This document shows positions 1 through 8,155 of a stretch of DNA of 64,000 bases, piece by piece. The DNA lies in contig NZ_FNHV01000008.1 of NCBI RefSeq assembly GCF_900103585.1, positions 188,850 to 252,849 of the forward strand. The letters run 5' to 3'. Positions within the stretch are counted from its first letter, which is position 1. Every line of letters starts with the position of its first letter. The translations under genes were made by a program, and so were the position numbers. This DNA is from Streptomyces sp. cf386. Lineage in GTDB: Bacteria; Actinomycetota; Actinomycetes; Streptomycetales; Streptomycetaceae. The notes under the pieces were generated by a model, which was not told the origin of the DNA, searched no databases, and was given only the letters and a program-made list of their open reading frames with translations.

Positions 1-320
1 GAGACGCCAGCTCCTGAGGAGCCTGTGGTGGAGGAGCCGGTTGCGGAGACGTCGGTTTCCGAGGAGCCGGCTGCAGAGGAGCCCGTCGCTGAGACGCCGG
101 TCGCCGAGGAGCCCGTTGTCGAGGAGCCAGCTGCGGAGACTCCGGTTGCTGAGGAGCCCGTCGCGGAGACGCCAGCTCCTGAGGAGCCTGTGGTGGAGGA
201 GCCGGTTGCGGAGACGCCGGTTTCCGAGGAGCCGGCTGCTGAGGAACCCGTCGCGGAGACGCCGGTCGCCGAGGAGCCCGTCGTAGAAGAGCCGGCTGCG
301 GAGACTTCGGTTGCCGCAGA
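1..320 (+). repeat. Tandem 165-bp coding repeat (EEPVAETP arm)
   Basis: The sequence beginning GAGACGCCAGCTCCTGAGGA at base 1 recurs at base 166 with few substitutions. The copies diverge after about base 315. Each 165-bp copy codes for 55 residues of alternating EEP and ETP blocks, so the array is in frame with the VWA protein. More copies may lie to the left of the window. Confidence 0.85.
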
Positions 321-1131
321 GCCCGAGCCGGAGCCGGTCGTCGAGGAGACCGCCCCCGAGCAGCACGACGAGCCCGCAGCCGCCGACGGCGAGGAAGCCC
401 CGCAGGGGCCCCTCGCAGCCGACGACGAAACCGGCACGGGTGGTGCGGGTGGGAACACGGAGCCCGAAGGCGAAGCCGAGGACACCCCCACCCCCAACCT
501 CCCCGCGGGCCTCCTCACCGCCTACAAGGCCGCCCGAACCGTCCTCACCCAGCACAACCTCACCACCACCCACGCCAAGATCTACCTCGTCCTCGACCGC
601 TCCGCGAGCATGCGCCCGTACTACAAGGACGGCTCCGCCCAGGCCCTCGCCGAGCAGACCCTCGCCCTCGCCACCCACCTGGACCCCGAGAACACCAAGG
701 TCCACGTCACCTTCTTCTCCACGGAGGTCGACGGCACCGGCGAGCTCACCCTCCCCGACCACGAGAACAAGATCGACGACCTGCACGCGGGCCTCGGCCG
801 CATGGGCCGTACCAGCTACCACGCCGCCGTGGAGGACGTCCTCGCACACCACGGCAAGGAAGCCCCCGGCACCCCCGCCCTGGTCGTCTTCCAGACCGAC
901 GGCGCACCGGACGCGAAGACCCCCGCCACCCAGGCCCTGACCGACGCGGCGAAGAAGCACCCCAACGTCTTCTTCTCCTTCGTCGCCTTCGGTGACCCGG
1001 AGAACAAGGCCTTCGACTACCTCCGCAAGCTGAAGCTGGCCAACACGTCCCACTTCCTGGCCGGCGAGTCCCCGAAGGAGCTCACGGACGCGGAGATCTA
1101 CGAGGGCATCCTGGCGGCCTGGCGCCCGTAA
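1..1131 (+). CDS. VWA-domain protein (TerF-like), 5' partial, with Glu/Pro-rich repeats
   Basis: The reading frame is open from base 1, so the true start lies outside the window. The visible N-terminal third is a low-complexity repeat of EEPVAETP-type octads, coded by a 165-bp unit present twice (1-165 and from 166). After an acidic linker comes a von Willebrand A domain from about residue 185 to the end. It has a full MIDAS: DRSAS (DxSxS), the TSYH threonine and a TDGAP aspartate. The C-terminal part resembles the VWA domain of tellurium-resistance-associated TerF proteins, which bind a divalent metal and probably partner proteins. The repeat arm is probably disordered. The exact cellular role is unknown. 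A strong hairpin follows the stop. Confidence 0.8.
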   Translation, partial: ETPAPEEPVVEEPVAETSVSEEPAAEEPVAETPVAEEPVVEEPAAETPVAEEPVAETPAPEEPVVEEPVAETPVSEEPAAEEPVAETPVAEEPVVEEPAAETSVAAEPEPEPVVEETAPEQHDEPAAADGEEAPQGPLAADDETGTGGAGGNTEPEGEAEDTPTPNLPAGLLTAYKAARTVLTQHNLTTTHAKIYLVLDRSASMRPYYKDGSAQALAEQTLALATHLDPENTKVHVTFFSTEVDGTGELTLPDHENKIDDLHAGLGRMGRTSYHAAVEDVLAHHGKEAPGTPALVVFQTDGAPDAKTPATQALTDAAKKHPNVFFSFVAFGDPENKAFDYLRKLKLANTSHFLAGESPKELTDAEIYEGILAAWRP

Positions 1132-1169
1132 CCCCGAAAGCCCCGCACCACCCCACGAAGATCACACCC

Positions 1170-1212
1170 GGGCCGCCCCTTCCCACCCCTCAAAACGGGA
1201 AGCGGGCGGCCC
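1170..1212. terminator. Hairpin after VWA gene
   Basis: GGGCCGCCC and GGGCGGCCC arms extended by TTCCC/GGGAA form a long GC-rich stem with a small bulge. It lies 40 bp after the VWA stop and about 80 bp before the first MetRS start. It is a plausible factor-independent terminator without a strong U tract, as is common in Streptomyces. Confidence 0.55.
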
Positions 1213-1293
1213 ACCCATGTCGGCTACGATTTCAAGGTTCGCAAAGCACCAAGAAAACCAACCGGACCGACCCGACCTGGGAGCAACCCCGCG

Positions 1294-3009
1294 ATGGCTC
1301 GACACCTCATCACCAGCGCCCTTCCGTACATCAACGGAATCAAGCACCTGGGCAACATGGTGGGGTCCATGCTCCCGGCGGACGTGTACTCCCGGTACCT
1401 CCGCCAGCGCGGCCACGACGTCCTCTACATCTGCGCCACGGACGAGCACGGCACCCCGGCCGAGCTGGCCGCGAAGGAGCAGGGCCTCCCGGTGGCGGAC
1501 TTCTGCGCCCAGGCGCACGACGCGCAGAAGGCGGTGTACGACGGCTTTGCGCTGGCCTTCGACTACTTCGGCCGGAGTTCCTCCCCGCAGAACGTCGAGA
1601 TCACCCAGCACTTCGCCCGCAAGCTGCACGAGAACGGCTTCATCGAAGAGCGCGCCATCCGCCAGGTGTACAGCCCCACCGACGGCCGCTTCCTCCCGGA
1701 CCGCTACGTCGAGGGCACCTGCCCCCACTGCGGCTACGACAAGGCCCGCGGCGACCAGTGCGAGAACTGCACCCGCGTACTGGACCCCACCGACCTGATC
1801 GACCCCCGCTCCGCGATCTCCGGCTCCACGGACCTGGAGGTCCGCGAGACCAAGCACCTCTTCCTCCTCCAGTCCAAGCTGCAGAGCGAGGTCATGGAGT
1901 GGGTCGCCCGCCACGACGGCGTCTGGCCGCACCTGGCCTCCTCGATCGCCCACAAGTGGCTGACCGAGGGCCTGCACGACCGCGCGATCACCCGTGACCT
2001 GGACTGGGGCGTCCCGGTCCCGGCGGACACCTGGCCGGAGCTGGCGGCGGAGGGCAAGGTCTTCTACGTCTGGTTCGACGCCCCGATCGAGTACATCGGC
2101 GCGACGAAGGAGTGGTCGGACCTCGACCCGTCGACGCGTGACTGGAAGTCGTGGTGGTACGACGTCGACAACGACGTCCGCTACACCGAGTTCATGGCGA
2201 AGGACAACGTCCCCTTCCACACGGTGATGTTCCCGGCCACCGAGCTCGGCATCCGCGAGCCGTGGAAGAAGGTCGACTTCGTCAAGGCCTTCAACTGGCT
2301 GACGTACTACGGCGGAAAGTTCTCCACCTCCCAGAAGCGCGGCGTCTTCACCGACCAGGCCCTGGAGATCCTCCCCGCCGACTACTGGCGCTACTTCCTG
2401 ATCGCCAACGCCCCGGAGTCGGACGACTCGTCCTTCACCTGGGAGCACTTCACGGCCACGGTGAACAAGGACCTCGCCGACACCCTCGGCAACTTCGTCA
2501 ACCGCGTCCTGTCCTTCTCCAGGAAGCGCTTCGGTGACGACGTCCCCGCGGGCGGCGAGCCCGGCGAGGCGGAGGCGAAGCTGGGCGAGGAGATCGCCCG
2601 CCTCCTCGCCGAGTACGAGGAGCACATGGAGGCCCTCCAGTTCCGCAAGGCCGCCGCGGCCCTGCGTGCGCTCTGGTCGGCGGGCAACTCCTACCTGGAG
2701 GAGAAGGCCCCCTGGCTGGAGATCAAGACCGACAAGGACGGCGCCGCGCTCACCCTCCGTACCGCGATGAACCTGATCCACCTCTACGCGGTGGTCTCGG
2801 AACCGTTCATCCCGTCGACGGCGAAGACGATGCGCGAGGCCTTCGCCCTGAAGGCCGACACCGCGACCTGGGTGAGCCCGGACGAGGCGAAGTCCCTGAC
2901 CGCCGTCCCCGCCGGCACCCCCTTCACCGTCCCGCCGGTCCTCTTCGCCAAGCTCACGGACGAGGACCTGGAGACGTACAAGGAGCGCTTCGGCGGCGAG
3001 GCGGCGTAA
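1294..3009 (+). CDS. metG: Methionyl-tRNA synthetase, eukaryote/archaea-like (MetRS1) class
   Basis: 571 residues. It charges tRNA-Met with methionine in the cytoplasm. Class I signatures are present but of the MetRS1 type: the HIGH box is HLGN (residues 18-21) and the KMSKS loop is KFSTS (342-346). A two-knuckle zinc insert starts CPHC at residue 143 and closes with CENC (156-159). HLGN is typical of eukaryotic and archaeal MetRS and of the bacterial MetRS1 group, members of which give resistance to MetRS inhibitors in some Gram-positives (family knowledge). The ATG at 1294 has a GGGAG ribosome site 10 bases upstream. The next gene is a second MetRS of the ordinary class, 42 bp downstream on the same strand. 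Whether this copy is housekeeping or resistance-type is inference. Confidence 0.9.
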   Translation: MARHLITSALPYINGIKHLGNMVGSMLPADVYSRYLRQRGHDVLYICATDEHGTPAELAAKEQGLPVADFCAQAHDAQKAVYDGFALAFDYFGRSSSPQNVEITQHFARKLHENGFIEERAIRQVYSPTDGRFLPDRYVEGTCPHCGYDKARGDQCENCTRVLDPTDLIDPRSAISGSTDLEVRETKHLFLLQSKLQSEVMEWVARHDGVWPHLASSIAHKWLTEGLHDRAITRDLDWGVPVPADTWPELAAEGKVFYVWFDAPIEYIGATKEWSDLDPSTRDWKSWWYDVDNDVRYTEFMAKDNVPFHTVMFPATELGIREPWKKVDFVKAFNWLTYYGGKFSTSQKRGVFTDQALEILPADYWRYFLIANAPESDDSSFTWEHFTATVNKDLADTLGNFVNRVLSFSRKRFGDDVPAGGEPGEAEAKLGEEIARLLAEYEEHMEALQFRKAAAALRALWSAGNSYLEEKAPWLEIKTDKDGAALTLRTAMNLIHLYAVVSEPFIPSTAKTMREAFALKADTATWVSPDEAKSLTAVPAGTPFTVPPVLFAKLTDEDLETYKERFGGEAA

Positions 3010-3051
3010 CGCAGGTGAGGGCCGTCACAGGAGTGTGATGGAGTGGGGGTC

Positions 3052-4626
3052 ATGACGTACTACGTCACGACCCCCATCTACTACGTCAACGACGCCCCGC
3101 ACCTCGGCCACGCCTACACCACGGTGGCGGCCGATGTCCTCGCCCGCTGGCACCGGCAGAGGGGCGAGGACGTCTGGTTCCTCACCGGGACCGACGAGCA
3201 TGGCGAGAAGATCCTGCGGACGGCCGAGGCGAACGGCGTGCCGCCGCAGGTCTGGGCCGACCGGCTGGCCGAGGAGTCCTGGAAGCCGCTCTGGCAGCAC
3301 CTCGGCATCTCCCACGACGACTTCATCCGTACGACGCAGCAGCGGCACACGGACCGGGTGCGGGAGTTCTTCCAGGATCTGTACGACAACGGCCGGATCC
3401 GCAAAGGGAGTTACGAGGGCCCGTACTGCGTCGCCTGCGAGGAGTACAAGCTCCCCGGCGAGCTGATCGAGGCGGCGGACGGCACCCTCCTGTGCGCGAT
3501 CCACAAGCGCCCGGTGGACCTCCTCAAGGAGGAGAACTACTTCTTCAAGCTGAGCGAGTACGGTGAGCGCCTCCTCGCCCACTACGAGGCCAACCCGCGC
3601 TTCGTCCAGCCGGAGTCGGCCCGCAACGAGGTGGTCAACTTCGTCCGCGGCGGCCTTCAGGACCTCTCCGTCTCCCGCTCGACGTTCGACTGGGGCGTCA
3701 AGATCCCCTGGGACGACGACCACGTCATCTACGTCTGGGCGGACGCCCTCCTCAACTACGCCACGGCCGTCGGCTACAACGAGAACCCGGAGAAGTTCGA
3801 GTCGACCTTCCCGGCCGACGTCCACCTCGTCGGCAAGGACATCCTGCGCTTCCACGCGATCATCTGGCCGGCGATGCTGATGGCGAACGGCCTGCCACTG
3901 CCGGGAAGGATCGCCGCCAACGGCTGGCTGATGGTCGGCGGCGAGAAGATGTCGAAGTCCAACCTGACCGGCATCAGGCCGCAGGACCTGACCGCGCACT
4001 TCGGCGTGGACGCGTACCGCTGGTACTTCCTGCGCGCGATCGCCTTCGGCCAGGACGGCTCGTTCTCCTGGGAGGACTTCACCGCCCGCTACACCAGCGA
4101 GCTGGCGAACGACTACGGCAACCTCGCCTCCCGCGTCACCGTGATGATCGGCAGGTACTGCGGCGGCACACTGCCGGAGGCGACCGCGGCGGGCGAGGCC
4201 GAGCGGGCCGTCCGGGAAGGCCTCGCCAGGACCGTCGCGGAGGCGGACCGCCGGATCGGCGACGAGCTGGACTTCCAGGGCGGCATCCTGGCCGTCTTCG
4301 ACTTCGTCAAGCAGGTCAACGGCTACCTCACGGAGCAGGAGCCGTGGAAGGTCGCCAAGGAGGATTCACCCGAGGCCGAGGCCCGCCTCGCCACCATCCT
4401 CTACACAGCGGCGGAGTCCCTCCGGGCCATCACCGTCCTCCTCGCCCCGATCATGCCGGAGACCTCCCAGCAGCTCTGGGGCTCCCTGGGCGCGGAGGCC
4501 TCCCTGGGCCGCCTCCCGGACCAGAGGATCCAGGAGACGGCCGACTGGGGGAGGCTTCCGGCCGGTACGACGGTCACCAAGGGCGCGGTGCTCTTCCCGC
4601 GCCTGGAGGAGAAGCCGACGGTGTAG
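3052..4626 (+). CDS. metG: Methionyl-tRNA synthetase, typical actinobacterial class
   Basis: 524 residues from the ATG at 3052. A GTG nine bases upstream is also in frame, but TGGAG at 3039-3043 is well spaced for the ATG. Canonical class I motifs: HLGH (residues 17-20) and KMSKS (299-303). The CVAC...C-x2-H pattern gives a single zinc knob as in Thermus-type MetRS, followed by an anticodon-binding helical domain. No C-terminal tRNA-binding (Trbp111) extension is present. Probably the essential cytoplasmic synthetase. It probably shares a transcript with the upstream MetRS1-class gene, so the strain carries two non-identical MetRS side by side. Confidence 0.92.
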   Translation: MTYYVTTPIYYVNDAPHLGHAYTTVAADVLARWHRQRGEDVWFLTGTDEHGEKILRTAEANGVPPQVWADRLAEESWKPLWQHLGISHDDFIRTTQQRHTDRVREFFQDLYDNGRIRKGSYEGPYCVACEEYKLPGELIEAADGTLLCAIHKRPVDLLKEENYFFKLSEYGERLLAHYEANPRFVQPESARNEVVNFVRGGLQDLSVSRSTFDWGVKIPWDDDHVIYVWADALLNYATAVGYNENPEKFESTFPADVHLVGKDILRFHAIIWPAMLMANGLPLPGRIAANGWLMVGGEKMSKSNLTGIRPQDLTAHFGVDAYRWYFLRAIAFGQDGSFSWEDFTARYTSELANDYGNLASRVTVMIGRYCGGTLPEATAAGEAERAVREGLARTVAEADRRIGDELDFQGGILAVFDFVKQVNGYLTEQEPWKVAKEDSPEAEARLATILYTAAESLRAITVLLAPIMPETSQQLWGSLGAEASLGRLPDQRIQETADWGRLPAGTTVTKGAVLFPRLEEKPTV

Positions 4627-4644
4627 GGAAGCCCCCTGCACCGG

Positions 4645-4992
4645 TCAGCTCGCGTACGCCAGCGCCAGGGCACCGACGACCGGAGCGGCGTACACCAACG
4701 GGAACGGAATGTGCGAGTACCACCGGGCCCGCGCCACGGTCACGGCGGCCCCGAGGAAGTACAGCACCAGCCCGGCCCCGGCCAGCACCCCGATCGCCGG
4801 CACGAACAGCCCGGCCACCAGACCCACGGCTCCTGCGGCCTTGGCCAGCCCGAGCCAGGTCCACCACGACCGGGGTACTCCGTAGTCGGTGAGCGCCTGA
4901 ACGATCCACTGGGCGCGCAGGAGCAGGACGGCGCCGGAGAATCCGGCCATGAGGGCGGCGACGAGGGTGACGACGACGTAGGCGGTCTGCAT
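4645..4992 (-). CDS. DoxX-like membrane protein
   Basis: 115 residues with four predicted membrane segments separated by short loops. The pattern is that of small DoxX-family proteins: a first helix at the N-terminus, then GLAKAAGAVGLVAGLFVP in the second, ending with LVYAAPVVGALALAYAS. Length is normal for the family. The ATG at 4992 has GGGGAG on the minus strand 6-11 bases upstream. Converges on the MetRS gene with an 18-bp gap. Function in Streptomyces is not established; DoxX proteins elsewhere are linked to redox or thiol stress. Confidence 0.7.
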   Translation of the reverse strand: MQTAYVVVTLVAALMAGFSGAVLLLRAQWIVQALTDYGVPRSWWTWLGLAKAAGAVGLVAGLFVPAIGVLAGAGLVLYFLGAAVTVARARWYSHIPFPLVYAAPVVGALALAYAS

Positions 4993-5107
4993 GAGGAACT
5001 CCCCTGGTCAGAAGCAGTAGGTATCGCACTGACGCCGGGCGCCGCGGAAGTGTGACAGCGATCCGGGGGATCCGGGGGAAGTTCCTCAGCCGTACGTCAC
5101 CCGGGTG

Positions 5108-6448
5108 TCAGGACAGCACCCCGGCGCCGGTCGTGCCCGCCAGCTCCGTCACCAGGTTCTTCGCCGAGGTCTGCAGGCCCGCCGTCAGTGCCGGCTTCCA
5201 GTTCACCGTCGTCTTGATCTTCTTCGAGTGCGCGGCGTTGTACGCGGCCACGATGTCGGTCGCCGTGCCGTTGACGAGGTTGCCGCTGCCGGCGACGGAG
5301 CCGGTGCCGTCGCCGCTGAGCAGCCCCGCGGGCTTGGCGCCGGACGGCAGCTTCCAGGCGTTGTGCTCGGCGACGACCTGGGCCTTGGCGCGGGAGTCGA
5401 TGCTGTACTTCGGGGCGTAGCCGTTGAGGGTGGTCGTGTCGTAGAGGTTGTTGTAGAGGTGGATCTGGCCGATGCGGGCGAGGGGCGCCCGCTGCACGAT
5501 CCCCTTCCACACGTTGTGGTGGATCGTGACCCGCAGCTTGCCGGTGCTGTCGGTGTCGCTGCTGCCGATCAGCATCGTCTTGTCGTGGTTGGTGAATACG
5601 TTGCGCTCGACGGTGACCAGGTCGGAGCCGTTGGTGATATCGAGGGCGCCGTCGTGGACCTGGTACTTGCGGCCGAAGTAGGACGCCTCGGACTTGTCGA
5701 AGGTCGGCGCGTCGGTGAACGTGTTGTGGTCCGCCCAGACGTTGGTCGCGCCGCGCAGGGTCACGGAGTCGTAGTTCGAGTTCCACTCACCGGACGAGCC
5801 GTCGGTCGGGTCCCACTGCGGGAAGCAGTCCTGGGTGTCGGCGAAGGTGAGGTTGCGGACGATGACGTTCTTGACGTTCTGCACCTGAAGGCTGCCGCCC
5901 TTGATGCCCGCGTTGGTCCCCGGGACGCCGACGAGGGTGGTGTTGGCCGGCACCCGGAAGACGATGTTCTTCTTCTGCTTGTCCGCCGCGGCCTTGCGGG
6001 CGCTCTCCTGGGCACCGGACGGCGCCTTGTTGCCGTACGTCGCCGGGTCGAACGCCTTGAGGTAGGCGGAGAGCGAGTAGCCGGTGCCGGAGGCGTAGTC
6101 GGCGCAGCTCAGCTTCTTGCCGGCGTCGCTGGTGTTGGCGTCGATGGTGCCCTTGATCCTGATGATCCGGGGTGTGGTGTCGGAGACGGACCCCAGTGCC
6201 TTCACGAGCTGGGCGCGGGTGCTCACGGTGTACGTGTGCGCGGAGTCGGCCTTCGAGCCGCCCGTCGTACCGGATCCTGCGGCCGCCCAGCCGTCCTTGA
6301 CGGGCAGCGCCTGGTGGTACAGGTCGACCGCGCCGGCGTTCGCGTTCATCACGAAGACACCGGCACCGATTCCGGCGACCGCGACGGCGGCGGTGACGAC
6401 GACGGTGCGGCGCGTGCGAAGCGAACGGCGGTGAGAAGGGGATGCCAC
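5108..6448 (-). CDS. Secreted pectate lyase (PL1 family)
   Basis: 446 residues. An Arg-rich N-terminus and a hydrophobic stretch (about 15-37) form a signal peptide or anchor. The rest is a right-handed beta-helix lyase that cleaves polygalacturonate outside the cell. PL1 hallmarks are WADHNTFTDAP followed by HDGALDITNGSDLVTVERN (calcium-site aspartates), HDKTMLIGSSD, and QRAPLARIG with the RxPxxR catalytic arginine before IHLYNNLYD. The GTG start at 6448 has AAGGAC upstream. It stands alone between a DoxX gene and a divergent gene of unknown function. Fits a plant-material-degrading soil actinomycete. Confidence 0.88.
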   Translation of the reverse strand: MASPSHRRSLRTRRTVVVTAAVAVAGIGAGVFVMNANAGAVDLYHQALPVKDGWAAAGSGTTGGSKADSAHTYTVSTRAQLVKALGSVSDTTPRIIRIKGTIDANTSDAGKKLSCADYASGTGYSLSAYLKAFDPATYGNKAPSGAQESARKAAADKQKKNIVFRVPANTTLVGVPGTNAGIKGGSLQVQNVKNVIVRNLTFADTQDCFPQWDPTDGSSGEWNSNYDSVTLRGATNVWADHNTFTDAPTFDKSEASYFGRKYQVHDGALDITNGSDLVTVERNVFTNHDKTMLIGSSDTDSTGKLRVTIHHNVWKGIVQRAPLARIGQIHLYNNLYDTTTLNGYAPKYSIDSRAKAQVVAEHNAWKLPSGAKPAGLLSGDGTGSVAGSGNLVNGTATDIVAAYNAAHSKKIKTTVNWKPALTAGLQTSAKNLVTELAGTTGAGVLS

Positions 6449-6684
6449 GAATGAGTCCTTAGGTGCTTCGGTGAGGCCCGCGCGCCGGCGAACCGACCCG
6501 CGAGCGGGCCCGCGTGAGCGGGCTTCCGATCCCTGTGTGGTCGCGAAGATCTGAAAGGTTGCCGTGAATCTTTTGGCCGAGCCGTGGTCAACTCGGGGAC
6601 ATCACGCGGATGTTGCCCTTCCGCTTGGCAACGATCGCACCCCACCCCCACCATGCCCCCCGCGACGACCGTAAGGTTTCCGCC
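6449..6684. promoter_or_regulatory. Divergent intergenic region, pectate lyase / 6685 gene
   Basis: About 236 bp between two outward-facing genes, so it must hold both promoters. I see no convincing -35/-10 pair or long palindrome. Confidence 0.4.
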
Positions 6685-7161
6685 ATGGCAGTCCCAGAGG
6701 TCATCCCGATCGCCTACGAGCCGCACGGCCGTACCGAGGCGATCGGCCAGTACGCGGACGGGCAGTTCATCGGATCGGTCACGTACGCCTTCCCCAAAGG
6801 GTTCGAGCTCGACACCGGCTGGGAGGACCACAAACGCCTCTATTCGGTGCTGCACACCTTCGACGCCGACGGCAGGTACCGCGACTCGGAGATCTGGTGT
6901 GCCGGCACCTGGGCCGAGCAGCAGCGCGCCCCGCACGGACCGGAGTCCGTTCTCGCCCGCGCCCGCGCCCACCTGGCGACGATGCTGCGCAGCCTCCCCC
7001 GGCGGACGTACACGGACATCGCGATACGTCCCTTCCAACTCACCGTGGACGGCGTGCTGTTCGGCCTGCTGACGGGAGAGGACGAGGGCGAGCCGTGGGC
7101 GGAGTTGTACCCCGACCTCCTGGGGTTCGGGGCGCCCTGGGACGGTACGTACGACACCTGA
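6685..7161 (+). CDS. Conserved-type hypothetical protein
   Basis: 158 residues from the ATG at 6685, chosen because GTAAGG lies 8-13 bases upstream; an in-frame start at 6610 has no such site. A compact globular protein without signal peptide or membrane segment. It mixes beta-rich stretches (IGQYADGQFIGSVTYAF) with a central helix (ESVLARARAHLATMLRSLP). I do not recognise the family. Followed by a PH-domain gene on the same strand after 95 bp. Confidence 0.6.
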   Translation: MAVPEVIPIAYEPHGRTEAIGQYADGQFIGSVTYAFPKGFELDTGWEDHKRLYSVLHTFDADGRYRDSEIWCAGTWAEQQRAPHGPESVLARARAHLATMLRSLPRRTYTDIAIRPFQLTVDGVLFGLLTGEDEGEPWAELYPDLLGFGAPWDGTYDT

Positions 7162-7256
7162 TCGTTTACGCCCCTATGCCGGAACACCCCCGAGGCGCTA
7201 TACATTGCGAAGATCACGCAAGCTTTTGAGACGCCATTAAGTGGGGGGATCCATTC

Positions 7257-7622
7257 ATGGCACTGTTCGGGAACGCGCACACCATCGACCAGGGGCAGGC
7301 ACAGCAGGACTACGCCCGTCTGCTGGGCCACGGTGAGCAGGTGCACGCCGCGTACCTGCTGATACGCGACACCATCCTGTTCACCGACCGCCGTCTGATC
7401 CTGGTCGACAAGCAGGGCATCACCGGCAAGAAGGTGGAGTACCACTCCATCCCCTACCGCAGCATCACGCACTTCGCGGTGGAGACCGCCGGCACCTTCG
7501 ACCTGGACGCCGAGCTGAAGATCTGGCTCTCGGGTTCGGCGACCCCGGTCCAGAAGACGTTCACCAAGGGCGTCGACATCTACGAGGTGCAGGCGATCCT
7601 GACGCAGTTCGTGGCGAAGTAG
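7257..7622 (+). CDS. Bacterial PH-domain protein
   Basis: 121 residues, almost all a single bacterial pleckstrin-homology fold. It opens with a helix (QGQAQQDYARLLGHGEQV), then beta strands with the typical DTILFTDRRLILVDKQG segment and a Y.SIPYRSI turn, and a C-terminal helix (VQAILTQFVAK). These proteins are cytoplasmic, often oligomeric rings, with unknown ligands. ATG at 7257 with a GGGGGG ribosome site. A very strong hairpin follows directly after the stop. Confidence 0.85.
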   Translation: MALFGNAHTIDQGQAQQDYARLLGHGEQVHAAYLLIRDTILFTDRRLILVDKQGITGKKVEYHSIPYRSITHFAVETAGTFDLDAELKIWLSGSATPVQKTFTKGVDIYEVQAILTQFVAK

Positions 7623-7631
7623 CCCGTTCAC

Positions 7632-7675
7632 ACGTGTGCGGCCGCCCTCCTGTCGGGGAGGGCGGCCGCACACGT
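7632..7675. terminator. Strong hairpin after PH-domain gene
   Basis: Perfect 19-bp arms (7632-7650 and 7657-7675) around a 6-base loop. It sits between convergent genes and probably terminates both. Confidence 0.85.
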
Positions 7676-7698
7676 CGTTCTACGAGCGAACGTCCCGC

Positions 7699-7914
7699 TC
7701 AGGGGGCCAGGCAGCTGACGCCCGGGGCGCCGGCCGGGTCCACCAGGGCGGCCGGGTCGAGGAGTGCGGCGGGGTCGACGAGCTCCGTGACACCGGCCGG
7801 GGTCTCGGCGATGCACGTGACGGTCGCGACCGGGTCCGGAATCGCGTTGGCGGCCGGGGCCATGGCGCCGGCGAGGGCGAGGGTTCCGAGCAGGACGGTG
7901 GCGGTGCGCCGCAT
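7699..7914 (-). CDS. Small secreted peptide with DP-A-A-L repeats
   Basis: 71 residues. A classical signal peptide (MRRTATVLLGTLALAGAMAPAANA) leaves a mature peptide of about 47 residues. The mature part has two cysteines (CIAETP near its start, SCLAP at the end) and a short internal repeat, LVDPAALLDPAALVDP. The ATG at 7914 is preferred over 7923 because AAGGAG lies nine bases upstream of the former. Not a family I can name. The cysteine pair suggests one disulphide. Convergent with the PH-domain gene across a strong terminator. Confidence 0.65.
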   Translation of the reverse strand: MRRTATVLLGTLALAGAMAPAANAIPDPVATVTCIAETPAGVTELVDPAALLDPAALVDPAGAPGVSCLAP

Positions 7915-8037
7915 GGCGAACATCTCCTTGTCAGAAAGGAAGTGAATCGTCCGGTTGGACAGAGCGATCATTACGGCTTTCCTCCCGCGAACTCGCCCTC
8001 CGTCACCCGCGCGTGGATGAAGCAACGATCCGCCACT

Positions 8038-8082
8038 CGGTGCCGGGTTGACCGCTCCATCCGGTGCCGGGTTGACCGCTCC
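8038..8082. repeat. Two 21-bp direct repeats, period 24
   Basis: CGGTGCCGGGTTGACCGCTCC occurs at 8038-8058 and again at 8062-8082, perfect apart from a 3-base spacer. It lies in the gap between the secreted-peptide gene and the start of the AbiEii-like gene. It could be a duplicated binding site or slippage product. Confidence 0.8.
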
Positions 8083-8155
8083 CCGAGACGAGCACCTGTG
8101 CGGCGGCATGTCAGCGGCAAGCCGGTCCGGTGGCGAACGCGATAATCGGGCCACC

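Noticed and set aside
1162..2781. 539-codon open frame on the minus strand across the first MetRS gene
   Set aside because: Antisense shadow of a clear MetRS gene; composition (Val/Leu/Arg/Gly) is that of high-GC noise and has no family features.
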